DNA from: Streptomyces sp. NBC_00582
GTDB lineage: Bacteria > Actinomycetota > Actinomycetes > Streptomycetales > Streptomycetaceae
Reading direction: 5' to 3'
Length of the DNA: 64,000 nt
Assembly (NCBI RefSeq): GCF_036345155.1
Contig: NZ_CP107772.1
Location: 9,920,001-9,984,000 of the forward strand
Below, piece by piece: positions 41,419 to 50,581 of this stretch (position 1 is the first letter of the stretch; each line of letters begins with the position of its first letter). The position numbers and the translations under genes were made by a program. Under the pieces are notes generated by a model that was not told the DNA's origin, searched no databases, and worked only from the letters and a program-made list of their open reading frames with translations.

Positions 41419-42619
41419 CGAGACCGTCGGCATCGTCGGCGCCGGCATCGTGGGCCTGGCCACGGCCCGCGAGATCGCCCTCAGCCGCCCCGGCACCCGG
41501 GTCGTGGTCTTCGAGAAGGAGAAGGAGGTCTCCCTCCACCAGACCGGCCACAACTCGGGCGTCGTGCACGCCGGCATCTACTACAAGCCCGGCAGCCTGA
41601 AGGCCGACCTGACGGTCCGGGGCGTCTCGCTCCTGCGTGAGTACTGCGCGGACCGCGAACTGCCGTACCGGGAGATCGGCAAGCTCGTCGTGGCCGTGCG
41701 CGAGGACGAACTCGGCCGGATGAACGACCTCTACGAGCGTGCCCGCAACAACCACGTGCCCGACCTGAGGAAGATCTCCCGGGCCGAGATCAGGGAGATC
41801 GAGCCGAACGCGGGAGGATTCGCGGCCCTGCACTCCCCGCGCACCGCGATCACCGACTACCCGGCGATCGCCCGGGCCTTCGCGAAGGACGTCGTCGACT
41901 CCGGGGGCGAGGTGCGGCTGGGCTTCCCGGTCACCTCGCTGACCAATGTGCCGGGCGGCATCGAGGTCGCCTCCGGGCAGGAGAGGGTCCGGGTGGACCG
42001 GCTCATCCTGTGCGCCGGCCTCCAGTCGGACGTGGTCGCCGGGCTCGCGCAGGACAAGCGAGAGCCGCGCATCGTCCCGTTCCGGGGCGAGTACATGCTG
42101 CTCAGGCCCGAGCGGACGAACTTGGTCCGCGGCCTCATCTACCCGGTGCCGGACCCCCGCTACCCCTTCCTCGGCGTGCACTTCACCCCCCGCGTGGACG
42201 GCTCCGTCGAAGTCGGCCCCAACGCGGTCCTGGCCATGGCCAGGGAGGGCTACACCCGCACCCGGGTCTCGCCCAGGGACCTCCTCGGCCTCGCCGCCTA
42301 CCCGGGCGCCTGGAAGATGGCGGCCCAGCACTGGCGTACCGGAATCAAGGAGTACCGCGGCTCCTTCTTCGCGACGGCCTTCATGAAGGACGCCAAGCTG
42401 TACGTGCCCGGCGTCTCCGTGCGGGACGTCGTACGCGGCGGAGCCGGCGTCCGCGCCCAGGCGCTGGACCGAGACGGCACCCTCGTGGACGACTTCCGCA
42501 TCCATCAGGTCGGCCGCGTCACCGCCGTACGCAACGCCCCCTCGCCCGCCGCGACCGCCTCGATGGCGATCGCCGAACACATCGTCGAAGCCGTGTTCCG
42601 AAACCCCGCCGAAATCTGA
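41411..42619 (+). CDS. lhgO: L-2-hydroxyglutarate oxidase (FAD-dependent, DAO fold)
   Basis: A 402-residue FAD enzyme starting at GTG 41411 inside the end of the dehydrogenase gene. FAD-binding GIVGAGIVGLATAREIALSR, VVFEKEKEVSLHQTGHNSGV and HAGIYYKPGSLKADLTVRGV are typical of LhgO; FAALHSPRTAITDYPAIARA and PFRGEYMLLRPERTNLVRGL also fit. It oxidises L-2-hydroxyglutarate to 2-oxoglutarate and passes electrons to the quinone pool. With the overlapping aldehyde dehydrogenase it suggests a C5 acid as a late catabolic intermediate. Confidence 0.93.
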   Translation: MADETVGIVGAGIVGLATAREIALSRPGTRVVVFEKEKEVSLHQTGHNSGVVHAGIYYKPGSLKADLTVRGVSLLREYCADRELPYREIGKLVVAVREDELGRMNDLYERARNNHVPDLRKISRAEIREIEPNAGGFAALHSPRTAITDYPAIARAFAKDVVDSGGEVRLGFPVTSLTNVPGGIEVASGQERVRVDRLILCAGLQSDVVAGLAQDKREPRIVPFRGEYMLLRPERTNLVRGLIYPVPDPRYPFLGVHFTPRVDGSVEVGPNAVLAMAREGYTRTRVSPRDLLGLAAYPGAWKMAAQHWRTGIKEYRGSFFATAFMKDAKLYVPGVSVRDVVRGGAGVRAQALDRDGTLVDDFRIHQVGRVTAVRNAPSPAATASMAIAEHIVEAVFRNPAEI

Positions 42620-42741
42620 GAGTTCCCTGCGTACGACGCACTTTCTGGTTGCGCTCCCGGGGGCTCCGCAAGCGCTCACCGCCCGCCTAGCGTTCCTTCC
42701 GCACCACCCCACCGCCCCGCTCTACGGAAAGAGTTGAAGAC

Positions 42742-43602
42742 ATGTTCGTCGTCGACACCCAGATCCACATCTGGAAGGAAGAGACCCCGGACCGCCCCTG
42801 GGTCCCCGGCGCGCGGGAGCGCATCCGTCTCAACGGCCACCGCGAGGACCCCTTCTCCTACGAGGAGGCCCTGGAGCTGATGGACGAGGCCGGCGTCAAC
42901 CGGGCGCTGATCCTGCCGCCGTCCTGGGAGGGCGACCGCATCGACTACGCCCTGGAGGCCTGCGAGGCGCACCCCGACCGCTTCGGCATCATGGCCCGCA
43001 TCCCGCAGAACAAGCCCGAAGAGGGCAAGGCGATGCTGAAGGACTTCGCGCAGAACCCGCATGTGAAGGGCACGCGCCTGACCTTCCATCGGCCGCAGGA
43101 CCGCAACTGGATGATCGACGGCACCAACGACTGGTACTGGCCGATCGCCGAGGAACTGCGCATCCCGACGATGGTCCACGCCCCGATCTGGAAGCGCGAG
43201 CTCGGCCAGATCGCCGCCACGCACCCCGAGCTGAAGATCATCATCGACCACATGGGCATCATGGCCCGCTGCGTCGACGACGCGATCGGCTACTGGGTCC
43301 AGGAGACCGCCGACCTGCACGTCCACCCGAACATCTACGTGAAGGTCTCGGCCCTCCCCGGCTACTCCACCCAGCCCTTCCCGAACAACAACATCCAGAA
43401 GTACGTGCGCGAGATGGTCGACAGGATGGGCCCGCAGCGCTGCTTCTACGGCACCGACATCACCCGGCTGCTCGGGCACGGCATCACCTACACCGACACG
43501 ATCGAGCAGTTCACCAAGCACTGGGACTTCACGCCCGAGGAGCTTGAATGGATCATGGGCCGGGGTATCTCCGAGGTCCTGAACTGGCCGATCGAGGGCT
43601 GA
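42742..43602 (+). CDS. Amidohydrolase-2 family TIM-barrel enzyme
   Basis: A 286-residue metal-dependent hydrolase or decarboxylase: VVDTQIHIWKEETPDRPWVP (first strand; DxxIH replaces the classic HxH), VNRALILPPSWEGDRIDYAL, TMVHAPIWKRELGQIAATHP (His), IIIDHMGIMARCVDDA (His) and RCFYGTDITRLLGHG (metal Asp). Related enzymes include 2-pyrone-4,6-dicarboxylate hydrolase and aromatic-acid decarboxylases. In this cluster it may hydrolyse a lactone or decarboxylate an aromatic acid. ATG 42742; 13 bp separate it from the ThDP enzyme. Confidence 0.88.
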   Translation: MFVVDTQIHIWKEETPDRPWVPGARERIRLNGHREDPFSYEEALELMDEAGVNRALILPPSWEGDRIDYALEACEAHPDRFGIMARIPQNKPEEGKAMLKDFAQNPHVKGTRLTFHRPQDRNWMIDGTNDWYWPIAEELRIPTMVHAPIWKRELGQIAATHPELKIIIDHMGIMARCVDDAIGYWVQETADLHVHPNIYVKVSALPGYSTQPFPNNNIQKYVREMVDRMGPQRCFYGTDITRLLGHGITYTDTIEQFTKHWDFTPEELEWIMGRGISEVLNWPIEG

Positions 43603-43615
43603 GGAAGCACGAGAG

Positions 43616-45325
43616 ATGACCGACACGCGCAACACTCCGGGCGCCGACGGCGGCGACGCTCTCGTAACCGCCTTCAACGCCGTCGGCGCCGACTACATCT
43701 TCTGCTCGTCGGGCTCCGAGTGGGCCCCCGTGTGGGAGTCCCTGGCCCGACGCCACCGGGACGGCCTGCCCTGCCCCGAGTACCTCGACCTCACCCACGA
43801 GACCGTCGCGGTCGGCATGGCCACGGGCTACGGACTCATCAGGCGCCGCCCCCAGGGCGTCCTGCTGCACGCGGCCCCCGGTCTGCTGCAGGGCTCCATG
43901 GCGGTGCACGGCGCGCTCCTGGCCGGCGTTCCGATGGTGGTCTCCTCGTCCGAGTCCACCACGTACGGCGACGGGCCGGGCCAGGACCCGGGCGGCCAGT
44001 GGTACCGAAACCTGTCCATCGTGGGCGGCCCGCACCAGGTGGCGCAGCCCTTCACCAAGTGGTCCACCGAGGCCGCCAGCGTCCACACGCTGCCGACCAT
44101 GGTGGCGCGGGCGGCGGAGCTGGCCTGGCGGGCGCCCGCCGGACCGGCGTACCTCAACATCCCGCTGGAGATCCTCCTGGAGGACTGGGACGGCCGCGAG
44201 GCCAAGCCCATCGTGGCGCCCGGCTCCACGCACAGCTCACCCGAGGAGGTCGACCCCGTCGCCCAGCTGATCCGCGAGGCTGTCAACCCGGTGATCGTCA
44301 CGGAGACGGCGGGCCGCGAGGCGGGCGGCTTCGAGGCTCTCGTCGCCTTCGCGGAGGCCTGGAACATCCCGGTCGTCGAGCCCGACTCCGCGGTGTGCGG
44401 CAACTTCCCCCGCACGCACCCCCTGCACGCCGGCAGCGACATCGGCCCGTGGATGGACGAGGCGGACCTGATCCTCCTGGTCAACTGCCGCGCGCCCTTC
44501 TACCCGCCCTCCCGCCGCCCGTCCAGGGCGAAGGTCGTGGTCGTCGACGAGGTGCCGCAACGACCGCATGTGGTCTACCAAGTGCTGTTCGCCGACCGGT
44601 ACCTGGAGGGGAACGTCGCCAACACCCTGCGCCAGCTGACGAAGCGGGCGAAGGACCTCGACGAGACCGCGGTCGCTTCTCGCCGTACCGCCCAAGAGGC
44701 GCGGCACGCCCAGGAGTCGGCCGCGATCGCCGCCGCCGAGGCCAAGGCGGCCGACGCGGAGGGCATCGACCCCGTCCTCGTCGCCGCGACCCTGCGCAAG
44801 CTCCTCGACGGCAAGGACGGCATCGTCGTCGACGAGACGATCACCCACAGCCGCGTGGTGAAGCGGCACGTCCAGACCGCCGACCCCGACTCGTACTTCT
44901 ACGTGCAGGGCGGCCTCGGCCAGGGCATCGCGGTCGCGCTCGGCGTCAAACTCGCCGCGAAGGAGCGTCCGGTGGTGCTCACGATCGGCGACGGCGCCTT
45001 CACCTACAACCCGGTCATCCCGTCGTACGACGCATCGAAGGCGTACGAACTCCCGCTGCTGATCGTGGTGTTCAACAACCGCGTCTACAAGTCGATGAAC
45101 CTCAACCACCGGCGCTTCTACCCCGAGGGAGCGGCGGCCGAGACGGGGGAGTGGCTCGGCACCGACCTGCACCGCCTACCCCGACTGGCCGCCTTCGCCG
45201 AGCCGTTCGACATGCACACCGAGACCGTCGACACCCGGGAGGCGCTCGCGCCCGCGCTGGAGCGCGCCCTCAAGGCCGTGGCCGAGGGAACCACCGCCGT
45301 CGTCGACGTCCTCGTCACCCGCTGA
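43616..45325 (+). CDS. Thiamine-diphosphate-dependent enzyme (2-oxoacid decarboxylase/acetolactate synthase-like)
   Basis: A 569-residue three-domain ThDP enzyme. PYR domain with the cofactor-activating Glu62 in DLTHETVAVGMATGYGL; middle domain (about 190-340); PP domain with the ThDP-binding run starting GDGAFTYNPV and ending VFNNRVYKSM (GDG to NN). YLNIPLEILLEDWDG and GGLGQGIAVALGVKLAAKER fit the family. It could decarboxylate a 2-oxoacid formed late in the pathway, or condense two carbonyl units. It stands between an amidohydrolase and an Ldh-type dehydrogenase with gaps of 13 bp, clearly one operon. Substrate unknown. Confidence 0.9.
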   Translation: MTDTRNTPGADGGDALVTAFNAVGADYIFCSSGSEWAPVWESLARRHRDGLPCPEYLDLTHETVAVGMATGYGLIRRRPQGVLLHAAPGLLQGSMAVHGALLAGVPMVVSSSESTTYGDGPGQDPGGQWYRNLSIVGGPHQVAQPFTKWSTEAASVHTLPTMVARAAELAWRAPAGPAYLNIPLEILLEDWDGREAKPIVAPGSTHSSPEEVDPVAQLIREAVNPVIVTETAGREAGGFEALVAFAEAWNIPVVEPDSAVCGNFPRTHPLHAGSDIGPWMDEADLILLVNCRAPFYPPSRRPSRAKVVVVDEVPQRPHVVYQVLFADRYLEGNVANTLRQLTKRAKDLDETAVASRRTAQEARHAQESAAIAAAEAKAADAEGIDPVLVAATLRKLLDGKDGIVVDETITHSRVVKRHVQTADPDSYFYVQGGLGQGIAVALGVKLAAKERPVVLTIGDGAFTYNPVIPSYDASKAYELPLLIVVFNNRVYKSMNLNHRRFYPEGAAAETGEWLGTDLHRLPRLAAFAEPFDMHTETVDTREALAPALERALKAVAEGTTAVVDVLVTR

Positions 45326-45338
45326 TCCAGGAGACCCC

Positions 45339-46403
45339 ATGTCCACCACACCCCCCAAGAAGGTCCTGGTCCCCGCCGAGGACCTGCGCACCTTCTCCGC
45401 CGCGCTCCTCGAAAAGGGCGGCCTGAGCCCCGAGCACGCCGCCACCACCGCCGACGTGTTCGTCTGGGCCGCGCTGCGGGGCGTCGACTCGCACGGCATC
45501 GCCCGGGTCCCCGCCTACCTGGAGCTGCTGGCCAAGGGTGTCGCCAACGCCGGCGCCGACATCGAGGTCGAGTCGACCACCCCGGCCGCCGCGGTGATCG
45601 ACGCCGACCGCGCCCCCGGCCCCGTCGCCCTGACCGCCGCCGCCGACGAGGCCGTACGACGGGCCCGCGAGACCGGGATCGCCTCCGTGGGTGTACGGCG
45701 GACCGTGCACACCGGCGCCATCGGGTACTACGTCTCCCGGATCGCCGAACAGGGCCTGGTCGGCATCGGCTTCGTGGCCGGCATGCCCAACATGGGCTAC
45801 ACCGGCGTCAAGGGCGCCGCGGTCGCCACCAGCCCCCTCGCCATCGCCGTACCGGCCCGCGACCACGCCCCGCTGCTCCTCGACATGGCCACTGCCACCA
45901 TCGCCCTCGGCAAGATCCGCCAGGCGAAGGCGAGCGGCACCCCGCTGCCCGAGGGTGCCGCAGCGACGGGGGACGGCACCCCGACCACCGACCCGGAGCG
46001 GGCGGTCATGCCGTTGCCGCTGGGCGGCGTCAAGGGATCGGGCATGTCACTGGCATTCGAGCTGCTGACGAGCGTGCTGGTCGGCGCGCCGATCTTCTCG
46101 TCCTTCCACTCCGACGACCCGGCCGGCCGCAAGCACCGCCAGAACGCCCTGCTCATCGCCGTGGACCCGGCCGCCTTCGGCGACCCCGACGTCTTCAGCG
46201 CGGACGTCGACACCACGCTGAGCACCCTCAAGGGCCTGCCGGTGGCGGACGGGGTGGACGGGGTGCACTACCCGGGCGAGCGCAGCGCGGCCGTGGCGGC
46301 GGAGCGCGGGGAGCGGGGCATCCCCGTGGCGCCGAAAGCACGGCGCGAACTGGCGGACTACGCCGACAAGTTCGGGATTGCGCTGCCGGAGAGCCTTGCT
46401 TAG
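45339..46403 (+). CDS. Malate/L-lactate dehydrogenase-family (Ldh2) oxidoreductase
   Basis: A 354-residue NAD(P)-dependent 2-hydroxyacid or imine reductase of the Ldh_2 fold: ALRGVDSHGIARVPAYLELL (signature with catalytic His), VRRTVHTGAIGYYVSRIAEQ, MPNMGYTGVKGAAVATSPLA and LLLDMATATIALGKIRQAK, LPLGGVKGSGMSLAFELLTS. Members act on malate, sulfolactate, ureidoglycolate or 2,3-diketogulonate. It closes the operon from 42742 and probably interconverts a 2-hydroxy and 2-oxo acid feeding or draining the ThDP enzyme. Confidence 0.92.
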   Translation: MSTTPPKKVLVPAEDLRTFSAALLEKGGLSPEHAATTADVFVWAALRGVDSHGIARVPAYLELLAKGVANAGADIEVESTTPAAAVIDADRAPGPVALTAAADEAVRRARETGIASVGVRRTVHTGAIGYYVSRIAEQGLVGIGFVAGMPNMGYTGVKGAAVATSPLAIAVPARDHAPLLLDMATATIALGKIRQAKASGTPLPEGAAATGDGTPTTDPERAVMPLPLGGVKGSGMSLAFELLTSVLVGAPIFSSFHSDDPAGRKHRQNALLIAVDPAAFGDPDVFSADVDTTLSTLKGLPVADGVDGVHYPGERSAAVAAERGERGIPVAPKARRELADYADKFGIALPESLA

Positions 46404-46629
46404 TCAGGCGTCGGGACGGCCGACTGTGCCGCGGTCTTGTGCGCCGCCTGTGCGGGCTCCGCGGCGGGCGGGATCGGCCGCCCTGCTCGCCGGTCTGCCG
46501 CACAGCCGGCCGCCGGTCGTCGTCACCGCGCTCACGGTCCCGGACGTCGGGTGAGCGGGGCTCGCACTCGGCGCCGTCCACCTGGTTCGCAGCGGGCCGG
46601 CCGGGCCGCTGCGGGTCAAGGTCGTGGCC
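46404..46629. other. Gene-free stretch after the Ldh gene
   Basis: No intact gene. The minus strand continues the response-regulator remnant out of register, and short plus-strand pieces (for example PPVVVTALTVPDVG) read like protein, but none can be joined into a gene. Confidence 0.3.
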
Positions 46630-46798
46630 CGTACGTCCATGAGGACGACGTCCGGCCGGGTGCGCCGCGCCGCTTCCACGGCCTGCCGTCCGTCGGCGGC
46701 CTCGGTGACGACGGTGATGCCGGGCATGGTGTGCAGCAGGGTGCGGAACGCCATCCGCGCCAGCGCCTGGTCATCGGCGAGCAGTATCGAGACGTCAT
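46630..46798 (-). pseudogene. Response-regulator receiver-domain remnant
   Basis: The minus strand reads VSILLADDQALARMAFRTLL, HTMPGITVVTEAADGRQAVE and RPDVVLMDVR, the first half of a NarL-type receiver domain including the acidic pair and the phospho-acceptor Asp in LMDVR. The ATG at 46798 is one base out of frame with it, and homology ends at about 46630, so the output domain is gone. It sits directly after a histidine-kinase remnant, as in an intact kinase-regulator pair. Confidence 0.7.
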
Positions 46799-46941
46799 CG
46801 CGGCGCCCCCGCCCGTGTCCGGCCCGCCTCGGGCTCGGACAGCCGCAGTCGGTCCCGCACCGACCAGCCGTCGGCGCCCGGACCGGCCTGGAATTCACCT
46901 TCGCACAGGGCGACCCGCTCGCGGATGCCGGTTAGTCCGTT
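46795..46941 (-). pseudogene. Sensor histidine kinase C-terminal remnant
   Basis: The frame GNGLTGIRERVALCEGEFQA followed by GPGADGWSVRDRLRLSEPE is the G2-box end of a NarX/DegS-type HATPase domain (GxGLxGIRERV). It stops at 46795, overlapping the regulator start by four bases. All upstream domains are missing. Confidence 0.7.
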
Positions 46942-47039
46942 ACCGCGTCCCGCACGCCGGCCCGGCCGCCGTGCTCGTCCCGGCCGTCGTCCAGCACCGG
47001 CCGGCGACAACCGCCGCCCAGGAAGCATGAACACAGCCC

Positions 47040-47069
47040 GGGGGCCAAGTGCTCGCGCACTTGGCCCCC
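47040..47069. terminator. Strong hairpin terminator
   Basis: A perfect 13-bp stem (GGGGGCCAAGTGC / GCACTTGGCCCCC) with the loop TCGC. It lies beyond the end of the tannase-like gene (47195, minus strand), about 125 bp downstream. Confidence 0.7.
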
Positions 47070-47194
47070 AGACCACGCGAAGGCAGCTCGCATCGCCAGG
47101 CGAAGGACTGTCGGATCTCCTTCTCATGCGAATCGCGGAGGAAGAGATCCTCGGCTCGGTGATGACCAGCTTGCCGGCCACCACGGAGGTGAGG

Positions 47195-48769
47195 TTACGT
47201 GAGGCTGTAGCCGGTGAGGCCGTTGATCCAGGCGACCATGGCGTCGGCGTCCTGGTTCACGGCGTGGCCGCCGTCCCAGTACAGGTAGGAGTTGACGTCG
47301 TCGCCCAGCCCGGCGAGCCTGGCGGCGAGATTGAGGACGATGTTGTGTGAGGTGTTGGTGTCGAGCGATCCGGTACGCAGCCACCAGTGCCGGGAGCGGC
47401 GGGGGTTGCGCTGGCCGAGGAAGTGCATCGGGTTCATCATCTTGATCTTTTCGGGCAGGTCGGTGTCGAGCTGCGCCTTGTCGTCGTCGGTGGCGGTGCG
47501 GAGGCTGTAGAGCGTGAAGTGGCGGGCGTTGGTGGTCGCGTTGCCGAATTCCTGGTTCTCGAAGGCGCTCATGTCCAGGGCGTCGAAGGACGGGACGCTC
47601 TTCGACCGGTGGCCGATGTGGGACAGGAAGCCGTCCCAGCTGAAGGTGGCCTTTCCGTCGGACCAGGTGATGAAGGTGTTGGCGGCGAGGTACGCCGCGC
47701 GGTCGGCGGCCGACAGCGCGGCGAGATACGCGGTGGCCGAGGGCTGGAGGTAGATCTTGACCATGTAGTCGGCGTAGTTGTCGGCGGTGAGCCGGCCGAA
47801 GCCGTTGACGCCCCGCAGGTGCATCGAGCGGAGGTATCCGGCGTAGGCCTCCGTCAGCTGCGTGGAGTAGGTCTGGTCGACGAGGGAGCCGCTGGCCAAG
47901 GGGAGCGTGCCGAACATCCACTCGTACGCCATGTCGGCGTGGTCGAGGTCGGTGATGGGCGAGTAGGCCGCGGTGGCGAAGACGGCGTCGCTCTCGTCGG
48001 CCGCGCCGATCTCCTTGAGGTAGGAGTGGTACAGCGGGCTGTCGCCGGAGGCGCCGAGCAGTGAGGACAGCGCCGCGCCGGCGCTGCCGCCGCCGGAGAC
48101 GATCCAGTCGGTGTTGCCCGGGATGCGGTGCTTGTTGAAGCGCAGGTAGCGCACCGCGGCCTTGAGGTCCACGATGCAGGCCGGCGCCTTGCCGTAGTAG
48201 GTGCCGTCGGAGGTCACGTTGTCCCGGCCCCGGACACCTGGCTCCACCACGACCCAGCCGTTCGCCAGCGCGTACAGGGCGTTGTTCTGACGCGCGGTGG
48301 CCCCCTGGCCCGCGCCGTTGCCGCCGCCCGCGCCGCCGCCGGCCCCACCCCCGCCACCGATGATCGGGCCGGTGTAGCCGACGCCGGTCGCGCTCGACAT
48401 GCTGGAGGAGGAGTACCCGCCCATGATGTTGGCCAGCATGATGGGCGCGCGGGAGGCATCCACCGCCTTGCCGTCGATCTCGACGGGGACGCTGAGGTTC
48501 AGGCTCTGGTACGACGCGTCGACCGGCTTCGCCGTGTAGGTGATGCCCTTGTAGAAGTGGTACGTGACCGAATGGTCGCCGCTGCCGGTGGTGATGGTGG
48601 TCGTCAGGACCGAATAGCCGCCTTTGTCGAACACCAGCGATACCGGCTCGCTCGGGGAAGACGTCGAGGACGACGCGGTGGCTGCGGCCGGCGCGGCGGC
48701 CGACAGGGTGGTGACGGCCGGGACCGCTGCCGCGGCGGCTATCCCGGAGATGACAGTCCTGCGCTTCAT
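47195..48769 (-). CDS. Tat-exported subtype-B tannase-like alpha/beta hydrolase
   Basis: A 524-residue secreted hydrolase. The start is ATG 48769, giving a Tat signal: KRRTVISGIAAAAAVPAV and an Ala-rich h-region, with cleavage after about residue 31. The nucleophile elbow is GGGSAGA (Ser229), and the C-terminal His lies in YWDGGHAVNQDADAM. FYKGITYTAKPVDASYQSLN, MLANIMGGYSSSS and ARQNNALYALANGWVVVEPG match bacterial tannases, which hydrolyse gallate esters. A Gly-rich loop (about 138-156) is inserted before the nucleophile. A secreted esterase freeing phenolic acids would feed the aromatic pathways encoded nearby. Feruloyl or carbohydrate esterase activity is an alternative. Confidence 0.82.
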   Translation of the reverse strand: MKRRTVISGIAAAAAVPAVTTLSAAAPAAATASSSTSSPSEPVSLVFDKGGYSVLTTTITTGSGDHSVTYHFYKGITYTAKPVDASYQSLNLSVPVEIDGKAVDASRAPIMLANIMGGYSSSSMSSATGVGYTGPIIGGGGGAGGGAGGGNGAGQGATARQNNALYALANGWVVVEPGVRGRDNVTSDGTYYGKAPACIVDLKAAVRYLRFNKHRIPGNTDWIVSGGGSAGAALSSLLGASGDSPLYHSYLKEIGAADESDAVFATAAYSPITDLDHADMAYEWMFGTLPLASGSLVDQTYSTQLTEAYAGYLRSMHLRGVNGFGRLTADNYADYMVKIYLQPSATAYLAALSAADRAAYLAANTFITWSDGKATFSWDGFLSHIGHRSKSVPSFDALDMSAFENQEFGNATTNARHFTLYSLRTATDDDKAQLDTDLPEKIKMMNPMHFLGQRNPRRSRHWWLRTGSLDTNTSHNIVLNLAARLAGLGDDVNSYLYWDGGHAVNQDADAMVAWINGLTGYSLT

Positions 48770-48887
48770 GGTCGGCAAGGCCCTTCTCGGTCGGCGGCTC
48801 CCCTTGGCGCTCCATGGCTGCTCGACAGGTGACGCCGGGTCCGATGCGACCGACCGTTGCTTCGTTGCGGGTGTGATTCCGGCGTTC

Positions 48888-48917
48888 ACGGTAAGAATCT
48901 GTTGCCAATAACGTCAA
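48888..48917 (-). promoter_or_regulatory. Putative sigma70-type promoter of the tannase-like gene
   Basis: On the minus strand TTGACG (48917-48912) and TACCGT (48893-48888) are 18 bp apart, about 120 bp upstream of the start. The inverted repeat AATAAC...GTTATT (48907-48933) overlaps the -35 box and may be an operator. Confidence 0.5.
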
Positions 48918-49060
48918 CGATTTCGCTGTTATTTTGAGTCGTTTCTCAGCTTCCCTCGGATGCGGCCCTTCGCAAGCCGAGGTGACGGGGCGTCACGTCG
49001 GCACCGACAGGCAGGAGCTGACGGGTTCATGTCTCGGTTCCTGCCCCTCAGCGTTCCTGG

Positions 49061-50539
49061 TCAGGCCGAGTTGATGACGACGCACTTCACCTGGGTCCAG
49101 TCCTCCAGGTAGTCCGGGCCCATGGAGCGGCCGAAGCCGCTGTGCTTGTATCCGCCGAAGGGGGCGCCGATCGCTCCGGCGGGTCCGCCGTCGCCGAGGG
49201 TGTTGACGGCGATCTGCCCGGCCTGGACCCGCCGGGCCAGACGTACGGCGCGGCCGACGTCCTGGGTCCAGACGGTGGCGGTGAGGCCGTAGCGGGTGCC
49301 GTTGGCGATGGCGACGGCCTCCTCCTCGTCCTCGTAGGTGAGCACCGACAGCACCGGGCCGAAGATCTCCTCCTGGGCGATGCGCATGCCGGGGGTGACA
49401 CGGTCGAAGAGGGTGGGCTCGACGAAGTAGCCGTCGTTGTACGGCTCGCCGGTCAACTTGCCGCCGCCGACGACCACTTCCGCGCCTTCCTCCCGTCCGA
49501 TGGCCAGGTAGTCCAGCACCCGTTGCTCCTGCCTCGCGTTGATAAGGGGACCCATGTCGACCGGCTGGTCCCACAGCCCGACGCGCACGGCGCGGAAGGC
49601 GTCGGCGACCTCGGAGACGAGGCGGTCGTGGAGGGAGGTGTGGACCAGGACGCGGGAACCGGCGGCGCAGACCTGGCCGCTGTTCATCACGATGCTGCGG
49701 ACGATCGCCGGTACGGCCTTGCTCAAGTCGGCGTCCGGCAGGACGATCTGAGGCGACTTGCCGCCCAACTCCAGTTGCAGAGGTATGAGGTTGCGGGCGC
49801 AGGCCTCCATCACGGCGGTGCCGGTGGCGGGGGAGCCGGTGAAGCTGATCTTGCGGATGCCGGGGTGCGCGGGCAGGGCGGCGCCCGCCTCGGAGCCGTA
49901 TCCGGTGACGACGTTGAGGACACCGGGCGGGATGCCCGCCTCCTGGGCGAGCCGGGCCAGGTACAGCGCCGTGAGCGGGGCGTCCTCGGCGGGCTTCAGG
50001 ACCACAGTGTTGCCGGCGGCGACCGGGGCGGCGGTGTTGAACACGGTCATCGGGCCAGGCGCGTTCCACGGGATGATCGCGCCGACGACGCCGTACGGCT
50101 CGCGCAGGGTCAGGCCCAGCAGGTCGGGGGAGCGGGTGGGCAGGGTGTCGCCGAAGACCTTGTCGGCCTTGCCCGCGAGGTAGGTGAGGCGGGCGGCGAT
50201 GGGGGAGGGGCCGACGGGGTGGCCGACCTCGATCGCCTCCAGGCGGTTGATGTCGTCGTCGTGCTTGCGCACCAACTCGGCCCAGCGATGGAGAAGTTCG
50301 CCGCGCACCGCGGGACTCGTGTCGCGCCAGGTCGGCAGCGCCTCCTCGGCGGCGCGTACGGCGTCGTCGACGTCCTCGGCGGTGCCGCGCGGGACGCGGG
50401 CGAGGACGGCACCGGTGGCTGGGTTGACGACGTCGAGGGTGGCCTTGGAGCGGGCCGGGACCCACTCGCCGCCGACGAGGTGTGTGCCGTCGGGCAGCAG
50501 TGCGGCGATGTCGAGCGGGACGGGGGCGGTGGTGGTCAT
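49061..50539 (-). CDS. Aldehyde dehydrogenase downstream of the ABC transporter
   Basis: A 492-residue aldehyde dehydrogenase starting at ATG 50539 (AAGGAGCAC upstream). GVVGAIIPWNAPGPMTVFNT, ISFTGSPATGTAV, catalytic Glu in LELGGKSPQIV and Cys in NSGQVCAAGSR are all present, as is the EEIFGPVLSVLTYEDEEEAV and SGFGRSMGPDYLEDWTQVK end. It resembles betaine/phenylacetaldehyde-type enzymes. Only 43 bp separate it from the transporter ATPase gene, so it belongs to the transporter operon and likely oxidises an aldehyde derived from the imported compound. Confidence 0.92.
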   Translation of the reverse strand: MTTTAPVPLDIAALLPDGTHLVGGEWVPARSKATLDVVNPATGAVLARVPRGTAEDVDDAVRAAEEALPTWRDTSPAVRGELLHRWAELVRKHDDDINRLEAIEVGHPVGPSPIAARLTYLAGKADKVFGDTLPTRSPDLLGLTLREPYGVVGAIIPWNAPGPMTVFNTAAPVAAGNTVVLKPAEDAPLTALYLARLAQEAGIPPGVLNVVTGYGSEAGAALPAHPGIRKISFTGSPATGTAVMEACARNLIPLQLELGGKSPQIVLPDADLSKAVPAIVRSIVMNSGQVCAAGSRVLVHTSLHDRLVSEVADAFRAVRVGLWDQPVDMGPLINARQEQRVLDYLAIGREEGAEVVVGGGKLTGEPYNDGYFVEPTLFDRVTPGMRIAQEEIFGPVLSVLTYEDEEEAVAIANGTRYGLTATVWTQDVGRAVRLARRVQAGQIAVNTLGDGGPAGAIGAPFGGYKHSGFGRSMGPDYLEDWTQVKCVVINSA

Positions 50540-50581
50540 TGTGCTCCTTGTGCGCGAAGTAGGAGGAGGGGCGGGAAGGAC

